Below, in pieces: positions 6,935 through 14,019 of a stretch of 44,549 bases of DNA. Positions within the stretch are counted from its first letter, which is position 1. Each line of letters begins with the position of its first letter. The translations under genes were made by a program, and so were the position numbers. The stretch lies in the NCBI GenBank assembly GCA_009780485.1, contig WQZZ01000003.1, positions 1 to 44,549 on the forward strand, read 5' to 3'. The DNA is from Defluviitaleaceae bacterium (GTDB lineage: Bacteria; Bacillota; Clostridia; Lachnospirales; WRAX01). The notes under the pieces are model-generated. The model was given only the letters and a program-made list of their open reading frames with translations. It was not told the origin of the DNA and ran no database searches.

Positions 6935-7751
6935 CCAAAAAAAGATTTACTTGTGTGAGCAACAGGCTAATAGGCTGTGGAGTGTAGTAATGGGGCTTGG
7001 ACAGGAAGCGGCAAGGGCTGGCAATTTCGGGCGTGGTTACGCCGTTGTTGCCCACGAAGCTCGCTTTGTGGCAGAAAAGCTTTTCGAGGGAATTGCTAAT
7101 GCGAAATTTGATGATGATGGCGACCAGCTATTTTACCTCGTCAAAGAATTAGCCTTGGAGTTGGGTTATTTAGCAGTTAATGGTGAATTGGAGATTTTAA
7201 GGATTACGGAAACCGACAATACCATGAGCAACAACAAGGCTATGCTTGTGTGTGTGTCGGAATTGCAAGCTGTCGCCTTTGCCTTGGCAGAGATTGTGGA
7301 AGAAGAAATTTGGCACAAATCTAGCATTATCACAGAAGTCAATAACCCAATCAAGTCCTGTCGTGTGTTTATCCATGCTTTTCGCTTTAATGTGGGTGGC
7401 GTGGCACTTGTGGAGCATTGTGCCAATGTTTTAGAGGTCATCCACAGCCCAAAGATGGATGATGCGGGTAAAAATGTGATACTTAGGGGCAAGGAGTTGC
7501 CTATCGTGGACTTGTATCAGCGATTTGGACTTAATGTGTCTGCTGATGTTGGTTCTGTGATGATTATTAAGTCAAAAGGCGGTAATTTGGCTGTGCCAAT
7601 TGATATGGTGGACACAAGTCCATTTTTCTACACACCAATCGGACAAAATGTTGCCCCAGAAGCTGGCAATATCTTCGCTGACTACTCAAGAGGGTGCTGG
7701 GATGCAGTTGGTGGCGGTCAAATGATATTCCTCGACTGGGAAAGACTATAA
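6927..7751 (+). CDS. Hybrid of MCP signalling tip and CheW domain
   Basis: The 274-residue soluble protein joins two chemotaxis parts. Residues 27-50 (EAARAGNFGRGYAVVA, then EARFVAEK) match the hairpin tip of methyl-accepting chemotaxis proteins, whose consensus is EAARAGE-GRGFAVVA-EVR-LAE. Residues about 149-240 match CheW (RGKELPIVDLYQRFGL, then an IKSKGGNLAVPIDMVD strand pair). There is no transmembrane segment, HAMP or sensor domain. The ATG has AAGGAGGA at 6912-6919 and overlaps the sigma gene. In known systems tip and CheW contact each other and CheA; here they are in one chain, coexpressed with a sigma factor. Function is unknown. Confidence 0.7.
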   Translation: MTNQKKIYLCEQQANRLWSVVMGLGQEAARAGNFGRGYAVVAHEARFVAEKLFEGIANAKFDDDGDQLFYLVKELALELGYLAVNGELEILRITETDNTMSNNKAMLVCVSELQAVAFALAEIVEEEIWHKSSIITEVNNPIKSCRVFIHAFRFNVGGVALVEHCANVLEVIHSPKMDDAGKNVILRGKELPIVDLYQRFGLNVSADVGSVMIIKSKGGNLAVPIDMVDTSPFFYTPIGQNVAPEAGNIFADYSRGCWDAVGGGQMIFLDWERL

Positions 7752-7755
7752 CCTT

Positions 7756-7870
7756 GGTAGGGGCGAGCATTGCTCGCCCCATTCCTGTTGGCAATATTCT
7801 TTGGGGCTGGACGGTATCGTCTACATAAGTGGGGCGGGCAATAACGGTTTTGACGGGACCCGCCCCCACC
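7756..7870. repeat. Diverged palindromic element, subtype with CAAAACCGTTATTG centre
   Basis: It begins GGTAGGGGCGAGCATTGCTCGCCCC and ends GGGACCCGCCCCCACC, about 115 bp in total. The right half shares AATAACGGTTTTGA with the inverse-orientation half element at 40682, defining a second subtype of the family. It lies between two convergent genes. Confidence 0.65.
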
Positions 7871-7925
7871 AGTGGTTCGTTTGTATAAAATTGTAAATGC
7901 CCGCAACACATATTGTGTAACCATC

Positions 7926-8651
7926 TTAGCCTTTCAAGCCTTTTTTGGCGTAGACCAAGGCGAAGATGATACCCAAAACTATCACATTACCCCACATTAT
8001 AGCGAAAGAATTCCATAGAGGTGCAGTTGAGTTGCCCGCCAAATAATCCGCAACCACATTAAGCTGTTGTGTGTAAAATGGGTGTAATATGCGTGCAACC
8101 GTATCATTAAATTGTGCCATCATAGGTCCAAAGCCCAAAACCATGGCAATAGGCATGGACAATGCGGTAGATGATTGCTGACCTTTGCTCAAAATTCCTA
8201 TGGTTGCACCCAAAACAATAGATGCAGCAACACCAGACATGATGCCCCCAGCAAAAATCCAAAAATCTGCACCCGAAAAGTCACTGATAAAGCCAAATAT
8301 TACCGATGTAACCATGCTGACTACAAGAACAACACCACCGACACCAAGTAGATAAGGTGCTGGTTTCATACCTGCCATACGAAGAAAACGCAGGCTTTTT
8401 TTCTCAATATCTTCAGCTATGATACTGGCAACCATAGGTATCAACGCCATGCCTGCAAAAGCCGTAGCCATCATTGTCACCATATTAGGCATACTTGCCA
8501 ACATTTCTTCGGTGAAATAATATTCGTCAAAGTTTAATATGGCTGTCATAGCAAATGCCACCAGTGGGAAAATCAAAAACTGGATAAGCGATTCTGGGTT
8601 TCTTAAAATACCCTTTGCTTGCTTCTTAAAAATGGCTTTAACATTATTCAT
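7926..8651 (-). CDS. ABC-2 type exporter permease
   Basis: The 241-residue membrane protein has about six helices and the general form of ABC-2 permeases (N-terminal cytosolic amphipathic part, ESLIQFLIFPLVAFAM helix, conserved glycine-rich core helices). Its ATG overlaps the stop of the ATPase gene by one base (TAATG). With the MerR-like gene upstream it makes a three-gene exporter operon of the type used for drug or antimicrobial peptide efflux. The substrate is not visible from the sequence. Confidence 0.85.
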   Translation of the reverse strand: MNNVKAIFKKQAKGILRNPESLIQFLIFPLVAFAMTAILNFDEYYFTEEMLASMPNMVTMMATAFAGMALIPMVASIIAEDIEKKSLRFLRMAGMKPAPYLLGVGGVVLVVSMVTSVIFGFISDFSGADFWIFAGGIMSGVAASIVLGATIGILSKGQQSSTALSMPIAMVLGFGPMMAQFNDTVARILHPFYTQQLNVVADYLAGNSTAPLWNSFAIMWGNVIVLGIIFALVYAKKGLKG

Positions 8652-9355
8652 TATTCTAGTCCCCCTCCTGTTAATTGCACAAATACGCTCTCTAGGTCAA
8701 AACTTTCTTTCTTGGCGTTATAACGCTCACAAATTTCTTTCGGGCATCCCTGCTCTACAATTCTGCCTTTATGAAGCATAACCACACGGTCGCAAAGATG
8801 GGTGGCTTCTTCCATGTTGTGGGTGGTTAAAAATATTGTAGAACCACCCTCCCGCAATTCTCTAATAAGTTTGTGGATACCTCGGGCGGTCATTGGGTCA
8901 AGTGCGCTGGTTGGCTCATCCAAAAACAAAATTTTTGGCTTATGTAACACCGCACGTGCCAGCACCAAACGCTGACGCATACCCTTAGAAAGCTGGTTTA
9001 CCACAGTTTTTGCAGCATCCCCAAGCCCAACCTTTTCCAAAGCTTCCAAAGTGCGTGAACGAGGTATTTTGTAAATATCTTCAAACACAATTAGATTATC
9101 AAGGCAGGACAGGCGGTCAAAAAGCCCATCATTTTCCAGCATTAAACCAATTTGATTACTACCAACTTCCACATGACATTCGCCACTGTCTGCACTTTCT
9201 TGTTTGGTTAAAATGTTGATAATTGTGGTTTTGCCAGCCCCAGAAGGCCCTAACATTCCAAAAATCTCTCCGTTGTGGGTTTCAAAGCTTACACCCTGTA
9301 ATACTTGGTTGCTTCCAAATGCTTTGCATACATTTTTCATGCTTACACTAATCAT
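8651..9355 (-). CDS. ABC exporter ATP-binding protein
   Basis: The 234-residue ATPase shows Walker A GPSGAGKTT, a signature reading LSKGMRQRLVLA, Walker B ILFLDEPTSALD and switch LTTHN. The LSKGMRQR form is common in ABC-2 drug and lipid exporters. ATG 9355 is preceded by AAGGAGG, 6 bases away, and lies one base after the regulator's stop, so the longer frame reaching 9436 is rejected. Energises the permease encoded directly downstream. Confidence 0.88.
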   Translation of the reverse strand: MISVSMKNVCKAFGSNQVLQGVSFETHNGEIFGMLGPSGAGKTTIINILTKQESADSGECHVEVGSNQIGLMLENDGLFDRLSCLDNLIVFEDIYKIPRSRTLEALEKVGLGDAAKTVVNQLSKGMRQRLVLARAVLHKPKILFLDEPTSALDPMTARGIHKLIRELREGGSTIFLTTHNMEEATHLCDRVVMLHKGRIVEQGCPKEICERYNAKKESFDLESVFVQLTGGGLE

Positions 9356-9356
9356 T

Positions 9357-10130
9357 TTACTCCTCCTTAATATTTGATAAATAAATTTCCATTGATTTTT
9401 CCATAAAGCTTGATGTTGCTGTCCAATTCTTATCATTGGCTTTAACGCCGTTCACTTGCTCGCTTAACTGGGTCATTAAATCCATGTCGCCCCCTGTAAG
9501 CTCCAGCATCATATCCCAAATCCTTTTCGCAAGGTTCTGCGACCTATCGTCATTAGGGTCAATATCCGCCTTAAATAATTCCATTGCCTCATCGCTAAGA
9601 CTGTTAAATACCCCCATCATTTCTTGGGCTTTTTCAATGCTTTTCAGGTGGTTGCCAATCTGCACTATAACGTCGTTGTCAATATGTTTAATCATCCAGT
9701 AATGTTTGTTTTTCATTTGCAAGTTTACAAGGATTGAGGAATACTTCTGAAAATCCACCGTATCCATCTGGGAAACTTCTTCCTTTAAGTTTTCTATGGC
9801 ATCTAGGCTTTCTGATAAAACCGCAATTTCGCCACGAATTTCTGCCGCCTGCTCTGTTAATGCGTTGATGACATCCTTCGGGGTGTCAAGCGAAGGTATT
9901 CGTTCTTTTATTTGACTAAGGGAAAAACCTAATTCCTTCAAAGTTAAAATGCGAATTAGTTTTACCATGTCTTTGTCTGTGTAAAGTCGGAAACCACCTT
10001 CGCTTTCCGCAGATGGGGTCAAAAGCCCCTCTTTGTCGTAGTATTGTAAGGTGCGTACTGTCACCCCTGCCGCTTTAGCCATCTCTCCAACTCTCATATA
10101 CCCCTCGGGTATGGCACGAAATTTATCCAT
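9357..10130 (-). CDS. MerR family transcriptional regulator with helical effector domain
   Basis: The protein of about 257 residues starts with a MerR DNA-binding domain (MRVGEMAKAAGVTVRTLQYY, then DKEGLLTP and GGFRLYTDKD), a coiled coil around residues 80-125, and a C-terminal helical domain resembling the TipAS-like ligand domain in size. ATG 10130 follows GAGGAGG. It heads the exporter operon and is preceded by a promoter with the long 20-bp spacer that MerR proteins act on, so it probably activates its own operon when a drug-like ligand binds. Confidence 0.85.
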   Translation of the reverse strand: MDKFRAIPEGYMRVGEMAKAAGVTVRTLQYYDKEGLLTPSAESEGGFRLYTDKDMVKLIRILTLKELGFSLSQIKERIPSLDTPKDVINALTEQAAEIRGEIAVLSESLDAIENLKEEVSQMDTVDFQKYSSILVNLQMKNKHYWMIKHIDNDVIVQIGNHLKSIEKAQEMMGVFNSLSDEAMELFKADIDPNDDRSQNLAKRIWDMMLELTGGDMDLMTQLSEQVNGVKANDKNWTATSSFMEKSMEIYLSNIKEE

Positions 10131-10159
10131 TTGCCTCCTCCTCATCTCTTACTAAAATC

Positions 10160-10191
10160 ATTATACACCATTACCCTTACGTCACAGTCAA
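10160..10191 (-). promoter_or_regulatory. MerR-type promoter with 20-bp spacer
   Basis: On the minus strand TTGACT (10191-10186) and TATAAT (10165-10160) are separated by 20 bp, too long for unaided sigma-A use but the hallmark of MerR-activated promoters. The spacer contains GACGTAAGGGT, similar to one half of MerR operator dyads. The regulator gene starts 30 bases downstream of the -10. Confidence 0.7.
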
Positions 10192-10254
10192 GACTTTTTT
10201 GAAAAAAATTTTGAAAAAATTAAAACGTGCTTATCTGTGTGTGTAAAAAAGTGC

Positions 10255-10283
10255 TTGACAGACTGGGGTGGGTGTGATAAACT
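10255..10283 (+). promoter_or_regulatory. Promoter of the ECF/SUOX-like operon
   Basis: TTGACA (10255-10260), a 17-bp spacer, and TAAACT (10278-10283) preceded by TGA (extended -10). Transcription would begin near 10290, immediately before the structured leader. Confidence 0.7.
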
Positions 10284-10289
10284 GTCGGT

Positions 10290-10437
10290 AAATAGTATAT
10301 TTTCTCCGACCCAAAAAACCTAAGGCGATGTGCTACGGTTTAAGGGCGTGGGTGCGTTTGGAAACGGGCGTGCCTTCCATTTCTGAAAAGGGGATAAGCG
10401 TTTGTTTTTGCGTACCCCTTTTGGTGACGCATTTTTT
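10290..10437 (+). promoter_or_regulatory. Structured leader, candidate riboswitch (Moco/Tuco-like)
   Basis: The leader between promoter and first gene has a compact 5' part and an expression platform. Visible helices are AAACC (10316-10320) with GGTTT (10337-10341), and GGTGCGTTTG (10351-10360) with CGGGCGTGCC (10365-10374) closing a GAAA tetraloop. AAAAGGGG (10386-10393) can pair with CCCCTTTT (10415-10422), which competes with the terminator at 10409-10437. From memory the pattern CTCCGACCC / AAGGGCGTGGGTGC / GAAA / GTGCCTTCC resembles the Moco (RF01055) riboswitch, and a MobB-like gene lies downstream, but I could not run a covariance search. TPP, FMN and cobalamin signatures are absent. 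Confidence 0.55.
10409..10437 (+). terminator. Conditional terminator of the leader
   Basis: TGCGTACC (10409-10416) pairs with GGTGACGCA (10423-10431, one bulged G) around CCTTTT and is followed by six T. The 5' arm and loop overlap the CCCCTTTT needed for the alternative helix, so only one structure can form at a time. Confidence 0.7.
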
Positions 10438-10451
10438 ATTGGGGTGATTTT

Positions 10452-11009
10452 GTGATAAAAGCGAGAAAAAGCTTGTTAGCAGGTTTTACCATACTTGACT
10501 TGGTTGTTATCACGGTTCTTTCTGCCCTTGGTGTGGCGATTAGTGGTGTCGTTGGCACCTTGGTGCGTTTGGTGACGGGACCTTTGATGATACCTGGTGG
10601 CTCGGTGGCTGGTGGCATTTACATGTTGTTCCTTGTAATGGCTGTGGTGTTGACGGGTAAAAAGTCGGCGGCAATTTTGGTTGGATTATTACAATCTGTT
10701 ATGGTTCTTATCATGCCTTGGGCGGGTAACCATGGTATCGCAACTTTACTTACATATACTGCACCTGGGGTAGCGATTTTTCTACTTTTGCTGGTGATGC
10801 GACATAAAGGTTGTTGCAAATTCTGTTGTTTTTTCGCCTGTATGGTTGCGAATTTGACGGGTGTTGTCTTGGTTAGTGGTGTGGTAATGCAATTGCCGTT
10901 AGTTCCTATGTTGTTAGGGTTGACTGTAGGTGCGTTATCTGGTGGTTTGGGTGGTCTGCTTACTTGGTCGCTGGCTAAACAACTTAAAAAGTTAGAGGTG
11001 ATAAAATGA
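10452..11009 (+). CDS. ECF transporter substrate-binding (S) component
   Basis: The 185-residue integral membrane protein has about six helices and the size of ECF S components; the segment RLVTGPLMIPGGSVAGGIYM followed by a GKKSAA turn recalls the YkoE-like family linked to pyrimidine or thiamine precursors. GTG 10452 is preceded by GGGGTGA. It overlaps the next gene by ATGA. It is the first gene after the candidate riboswitch and shares the operon with its own A, A' and T subunits, so it would form a dedicated (group I) importer. The ligand is unknown; a pterin cofactor is suggested by the neighbours. Confidence 0.7.
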   Translation: MIKARKSLLAGFTILDLVVITVLSALGVAISGVVGTLVRLVTGPLMIPGGSVAGGIYMLFLVMAVVLTGKKSAAILVGLLQSVMVLIMPWAGNHGIATLLTYTAPGVAIFLLLLVMRHKGCCKFCCFFACMVANLTGVVLVSGVVMQLPLVPMLLGLTVGALSGGLGGLLTWSLAKQLKKLEVIK

Positions 11010-12070
11010 TAAAAAGGTTTATTTTACCTGTTGTGGTGCTGGTTGGGCTAGTCTTAGTTGGGTGTGGCGATACGGATAACGGGGAATACGTAGGTAGCCA
11101 GTACATAGGCAGCCGAGATTTTCCGTCCCCAGAGCAGGTGGGTGTTGTCTGGGATGGTGGCTCAACTATTCTTTTCCAATGGGAAGATACAGTTGAAAGT
11201 TACCTAGAGCAAACCTTTGAAGTGGATAATAGAATAGCTGTTTTACTTGCTTCTGGCGAAATTCATTATACAGAAAATTTTGCAGGGGCAAGACTTGTTG
11301 GTTATGAGGGTAACATAGACTTGGTGTTGGTTGACGGCACAACCTTCCTTAATATAGCTGGTGTTATCGCTGACCCGCCTGACATTGTAATAACACAGGC
11401 TTATAACGATGCCTTGGAGCTTTTACAAGAAGGGCATAGGGTAATGATTGTTGTGCTGGACGGATGGGGCTGGCATATGCGTAAATACCACGCTTTTCAT
11501 CAACCCTTTTTATTTCGCCAGCCAGCTCGAAAGGCACATACGGTTTTCCCACCATTTACACCCGTTGCTATGTCTAGTATTTTTACTGGACAAACCCCAG
11601 ATGTACATGGTGTCCATGACAGAGCAACCCGCACCATGTCAGCCCCAGACATTTTCACGGCTGCATACGATTTAGGTTTTTCGTCTACACGTGTGCAAGG
11701 GGGCGTTAATATTGTGCAAACCAGTGTGTTGTCGGCACTCATCCCAAATTTGGGTCATGTGTTTGACACTGACCAAGGAGTGTTTGATGCGGCAATTGCT
11801 CGCATAGACGACAGCGACTTAATGTTTATCCATTTTAATTCTATTGACGACATCTCCCATACCTATGGACCATATAGCCCCCAAGTGGCGGAAGCCTTGG
11901 CGTTCATAGACAGTTTGGTATGGGATTTGGCGGATGCTTGGGACGGCATGATGATAATTACCGCCGACCACGGTCAGCATTATTTGGGGCAAGAAGGGCG
12001 TTTGGGCGACCATTTATGGGTAAGCCATGAAGACATTTTTGTGCCATATCTCATAATTGATGCCAATTGA
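11006..12070 (+). CDS. Extracellular lipoprotein phosphodiesterase, alkaline phosphatase superfamily
   Basis: The 354-residue protein has a lipoprotein signal with lipobox LVGC (Cys20). From residue 145 on it is a type I phosphodiesterase/nucleotide pyrophosphatase-like domain: metal Asp152 in VVLDGWGW, nucleophile Thr185 in FTPVAMSS, Asp281 and His285 in DDISHTYG, Asp321-His322 in TADHGQ, and His341 in VSHED. The set of two-metal ligands is complete, so it should be active. Residues 30-140 form an unassigned N-terminal part. It acts outside the membrane and could cleave a phosphoester or pyrophosphate of the substrate imported by the ECF system, for example a dinucleotide cofactor; that role is inferred. 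Confidence 0.8.
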   Translation: MIKRFILPVVVLVGLVLVGCGDTDNGEYVGSQYIGSRDFPSPEQVGVVWDGGSTILFQWEDTVESYLEQTFEVDNRIAVLLASGEIHYTENFAGARLVGYEGNIDLVLVDGTTFLNIAGVIADPPDIVITQAYNDALELLQEGHRVMIVVLDGWGWHMRKYHAFHQPFLFRQPARKAHTVFPPFTPVAMSSIFTGQTPDVHGVHDRATRTMSAPDIFTAAYDLGFSSTRVQGGVNIVQTSVLSALIPNLGHVFDTDQGVFDAAIARIDDSDLMFIHFNSIDDISHTYGPYSPQVAEALAFIDSLVWDLADAWDGMMIITADHGQHYLGQEGRLGDHLWVSHEDIFVPYLIIDAN

Positions 12071-12121
12071 CCTTGAGTGCAGATTTTGCGCCGTCACGTG
12101 ATGACGAATTAGGAGGCTTTT

Positions 12122-12628
12122 ATGTCAAAAAATACTAAAATAATAATCGGGGTTGTTGCCTTGCTTGTGCCTGTGGTTGTAATTCTTGCCGTGCTAAACT
12201 TCCGTGAAATGGAAGAACGTTTAGCGTACCACGTAGAAGGCAGTTTTCGGGTGATAATGGGCGACCAGTCCATGTCGGTTTCCATTGATGATATGATAGA
12301 CATGGGGCTTGTGGTTTTCGATAGTAGCCACCGCAGAGCAGAAGGGTTATTTACAGGGGTTTATCTGCTGGATATATTAGAATTTACTAGTTTGGATTAT
12401 TATAGTGCCAGTTCCCTACAATTTGTGTCCTTTGATGGTTTTCGTTCATCCATAACCATAGCAGAAGCCACCACCCTAGGCAACGCTTTAATTGTTTTTG
12501 GTGAGGATGGTACATCACTCGCAGACCGTGGTGGTGCATGGGAAAACGCCCCGTTTATGCTCGTTTTGCCAAATGATATGTTTCCGCAACGGTGGGCGAG
12601 ATATATAATTGAAATTATTTTGGAGTGA
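12122..12628 (+). CDS. Membrane-anchored SUOX-like (molybdopterin-binding fold) domain protein
   Basis: The 168-residue protein has one N-terminal transmembrane anchor (about residues 6-26) and one extracellular domain. The domain has the pattern FTGVYLLDILEF, then SLQFVSFDGF, then a GED-G loop, then GGAWENAPFMLVLPND and RWARYIIEI. The order GV-x-L-x-x-(I/L)-L, DG(F/Y), G-G/P, (V/L)P, (K/R)W-(V/A) is that of the Oxidored_molyb domain of sulfite oxidase-type proteins, but the cofactor-ligand cysteine is missing. AGGAGG precedes the ATG. Likely binds, rather than uses, a cofactor; this is inference. Confidence 0.6.
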   Translation: MSKNTKIIIGVVALLVPVVVILAVLNFREMEERLAYHVEGSFRVIMGDQSMSVSIDDMIDMGLVVFDSSHRRAEGLFTGVYLLDILEFTSLDYYSASSLQFVSFDGFRSSITIAEATTLGNALIVFGEDGTSLADRGGAWENAPFMLVLPNDMFPQRWARYIIEIILE

Positions 12629-12633
12629 TTAGT

Positions 12634-13362
12634 ATGAAAAAACTTTTAATCTTTATGCTTTTCCTGCTTTTTGTGGTGGGGCTGACAGCTTGTGGTAACA
12701 GTGAAGACGAGCAAGAGGAGGTTGTTGCAACACTGGGCGAAATTGTACCCCATTATCCTCAACACCTAGGTTCTCCAATTGTGCCATTGGAACCAACACC
12801 GCATGAAACTGAACAACCTAGCACACAAGAAACACTTAACATATTAGAAGAACCCGAAAACGTGCAACCAAATATACCAGACAACCAAGAACCACATGAA
12901 GACGAACCCGACGAACCTGCAAATGAACCTGCAATTGTGCCAGAACCAGAACCTGCCGTCTACCATGATGCGGAAGTCGGATTATTTGTAAATGGACAAT
13001 TCTTAGGTAAAAGCAAGCTTGTTGCCATGGAAGTGGTAGAATTTACCGTGACTATACGTCCAGGAACTGACCGAGAGGATATTCGTCAATACCGTGGCGT
13101 TGCCCTTGCTGACATTCTTGCCTACTTTAACATTGACGAAGGCACATCACTAATATTCCACAGTTATGATGGATTTGCAGCGGGCATTACCATGGCAGAA
13201 GCCCTTGACCGCCAACAGGCCTTCATAGCCATCTGGCAAGATGGGCAATATTTTGCACATCGTGGTGATTATTGGGGGGTCGCCCCTTTCCAGCTAGTTA
13301 TGGCACAAGATATTTTCGCCCAGCGGTTTGCCCGTTATATCACGGAGATTGTTGTACAATGA
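12634..13362 (+). CDS. Lipoprotein with one SUOX-like domain
   Basis: The 242-residue protein has a lipobox LTAC (Cys20), a Pro/Glu-rich linker (about residues 45-110, many EP dipeptides) and a C-terminal domain with YRGVALADILAYFNI, FHSYDGF, WGVAPFQLVMAQD and QRFARYITEI, clearly homologous to the neighbouring gene's domain. ATG 12634 is chosen because GGAG ends 8 bases before it; a GTG at 12625 overlaps the previous stop. The linker would hold the domain above the membrane and within the wall. It overlaps the following ATPase gene by ATGA. Confidence 0.7.
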   Translation: MKKLLIFMLFLLFVVGLTACGNSEDEQEEVVATLGEIVPHYPQHLGSPIVPLEPTPHETEQPSTQETLNILEEPENVQPNIPDNQEPHEDEPDEPANEPAIVPEPEPAVYHDAEVGLFVNGQFLGKSKLVAMEVVEFTVTIRPGTDREDIRQYRGVALADILAYFNIDEGTSLIFHSYDGFAAGITMAEALDRQQAFIAIWQDGQYFAHRGDYWGVAPFQLVMAQDIFAQRFARYITEIVVQ

Positions 13363-14003
13363 CGGCGGTAGAGCTTCGCAACATAAGTGTTGATTATGGC
13401 AAATATCCCGTGGTTACGGACTTCTCCCTAACCGTGACGGCAGGGGAAGCTGTTCTAATAAAAGGGCTTTCGGGATGTGGCAAATCCACATTGTTACACG
13501 TGGTTTGCGGGATAATTCCTAGCATAATCGAAGCCAATGTGACAGGAGAAGCCTTGCTTTTTGGTGAAAATGTGACAAGTTTAGATACCGCCACCCGTGC
13601 AAAGAAAATCGGGATTGTATTTCAAAACCCAGAAACCCAGTTGTTTTGCGATAGCGTGGAAGATGAAATTGCCTTTGGGCTGGAAAACCTTTGTGTTCCA
13701 CGTAAAGAAATTGGCGAACGCATAACAGAAATGCTAAATTTAGTGCAGATGAGTGATTTTCGCCATACTTCACCAAAGGAGCTTAGTGGAGGACAAAAGC
13801 AAAGGGTTGTACTTGCGGCAGTGCTGGCATTAGACCCACAAATACTTTTGCTGGATGAAGCCCTGTCACAAATGGATGCAGAAGCTAAGAAGCTACTGTT
13901 GACCCATCTTAAAGCCTTGCGACAGCAGGGCAAAACCATGTTAATGGTTGACCATGATGATGTACTGGCAGAAATTGCCAGTTCCATTATACAACTATCT
14001 TAG
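13359..14003 (+). CDS. ECF transporter ATPase (A component)
   Basis: The 214-residue ATPase shows Walker A GLSGCGKST, Q-loop VFQNPETQLF (typical of ECF A subunits), signature LSGGQKQR, Walker B ILLLDEALSQMD and switch VDHDD. The Walker B proline is replaced by alanine (DEA). ATG 13359 overlaps the lipoprotein stop, showing coupling. It pairs with the second ATPase at 16588 and the T component at 17246. Confidence 0.88.
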   Translation: MTAVELRNISVDYGKYPVVTDFSLTVTAGEAVLIKGLSGCGKSTLLHVVCGIIPSIIEANVTGEALLFGENVTSLDTATRAKKIGIVFQNPETQLFCDSVEDEIAFGLENLCVPRKEIGERITEMLNLVQMSDFRHTSPKELSGGQKQRVVLAAVLALDPQILLLDEALSQMDAEAKKLLLTHLKALRQQGKTMLMVDHDDVLAEIASSIIQLS

Positions 14004-14019
14004 AGGAGGAAAAAGGAAA

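Noticed and set aside
10290..10437. TPP, FMN or cobalamin riboswitch
   Set aside because: The conserved boxes of those classes (for example CTGAGA and ACCTGA for TPP) are absent; only the Moco-like resemblance remains.
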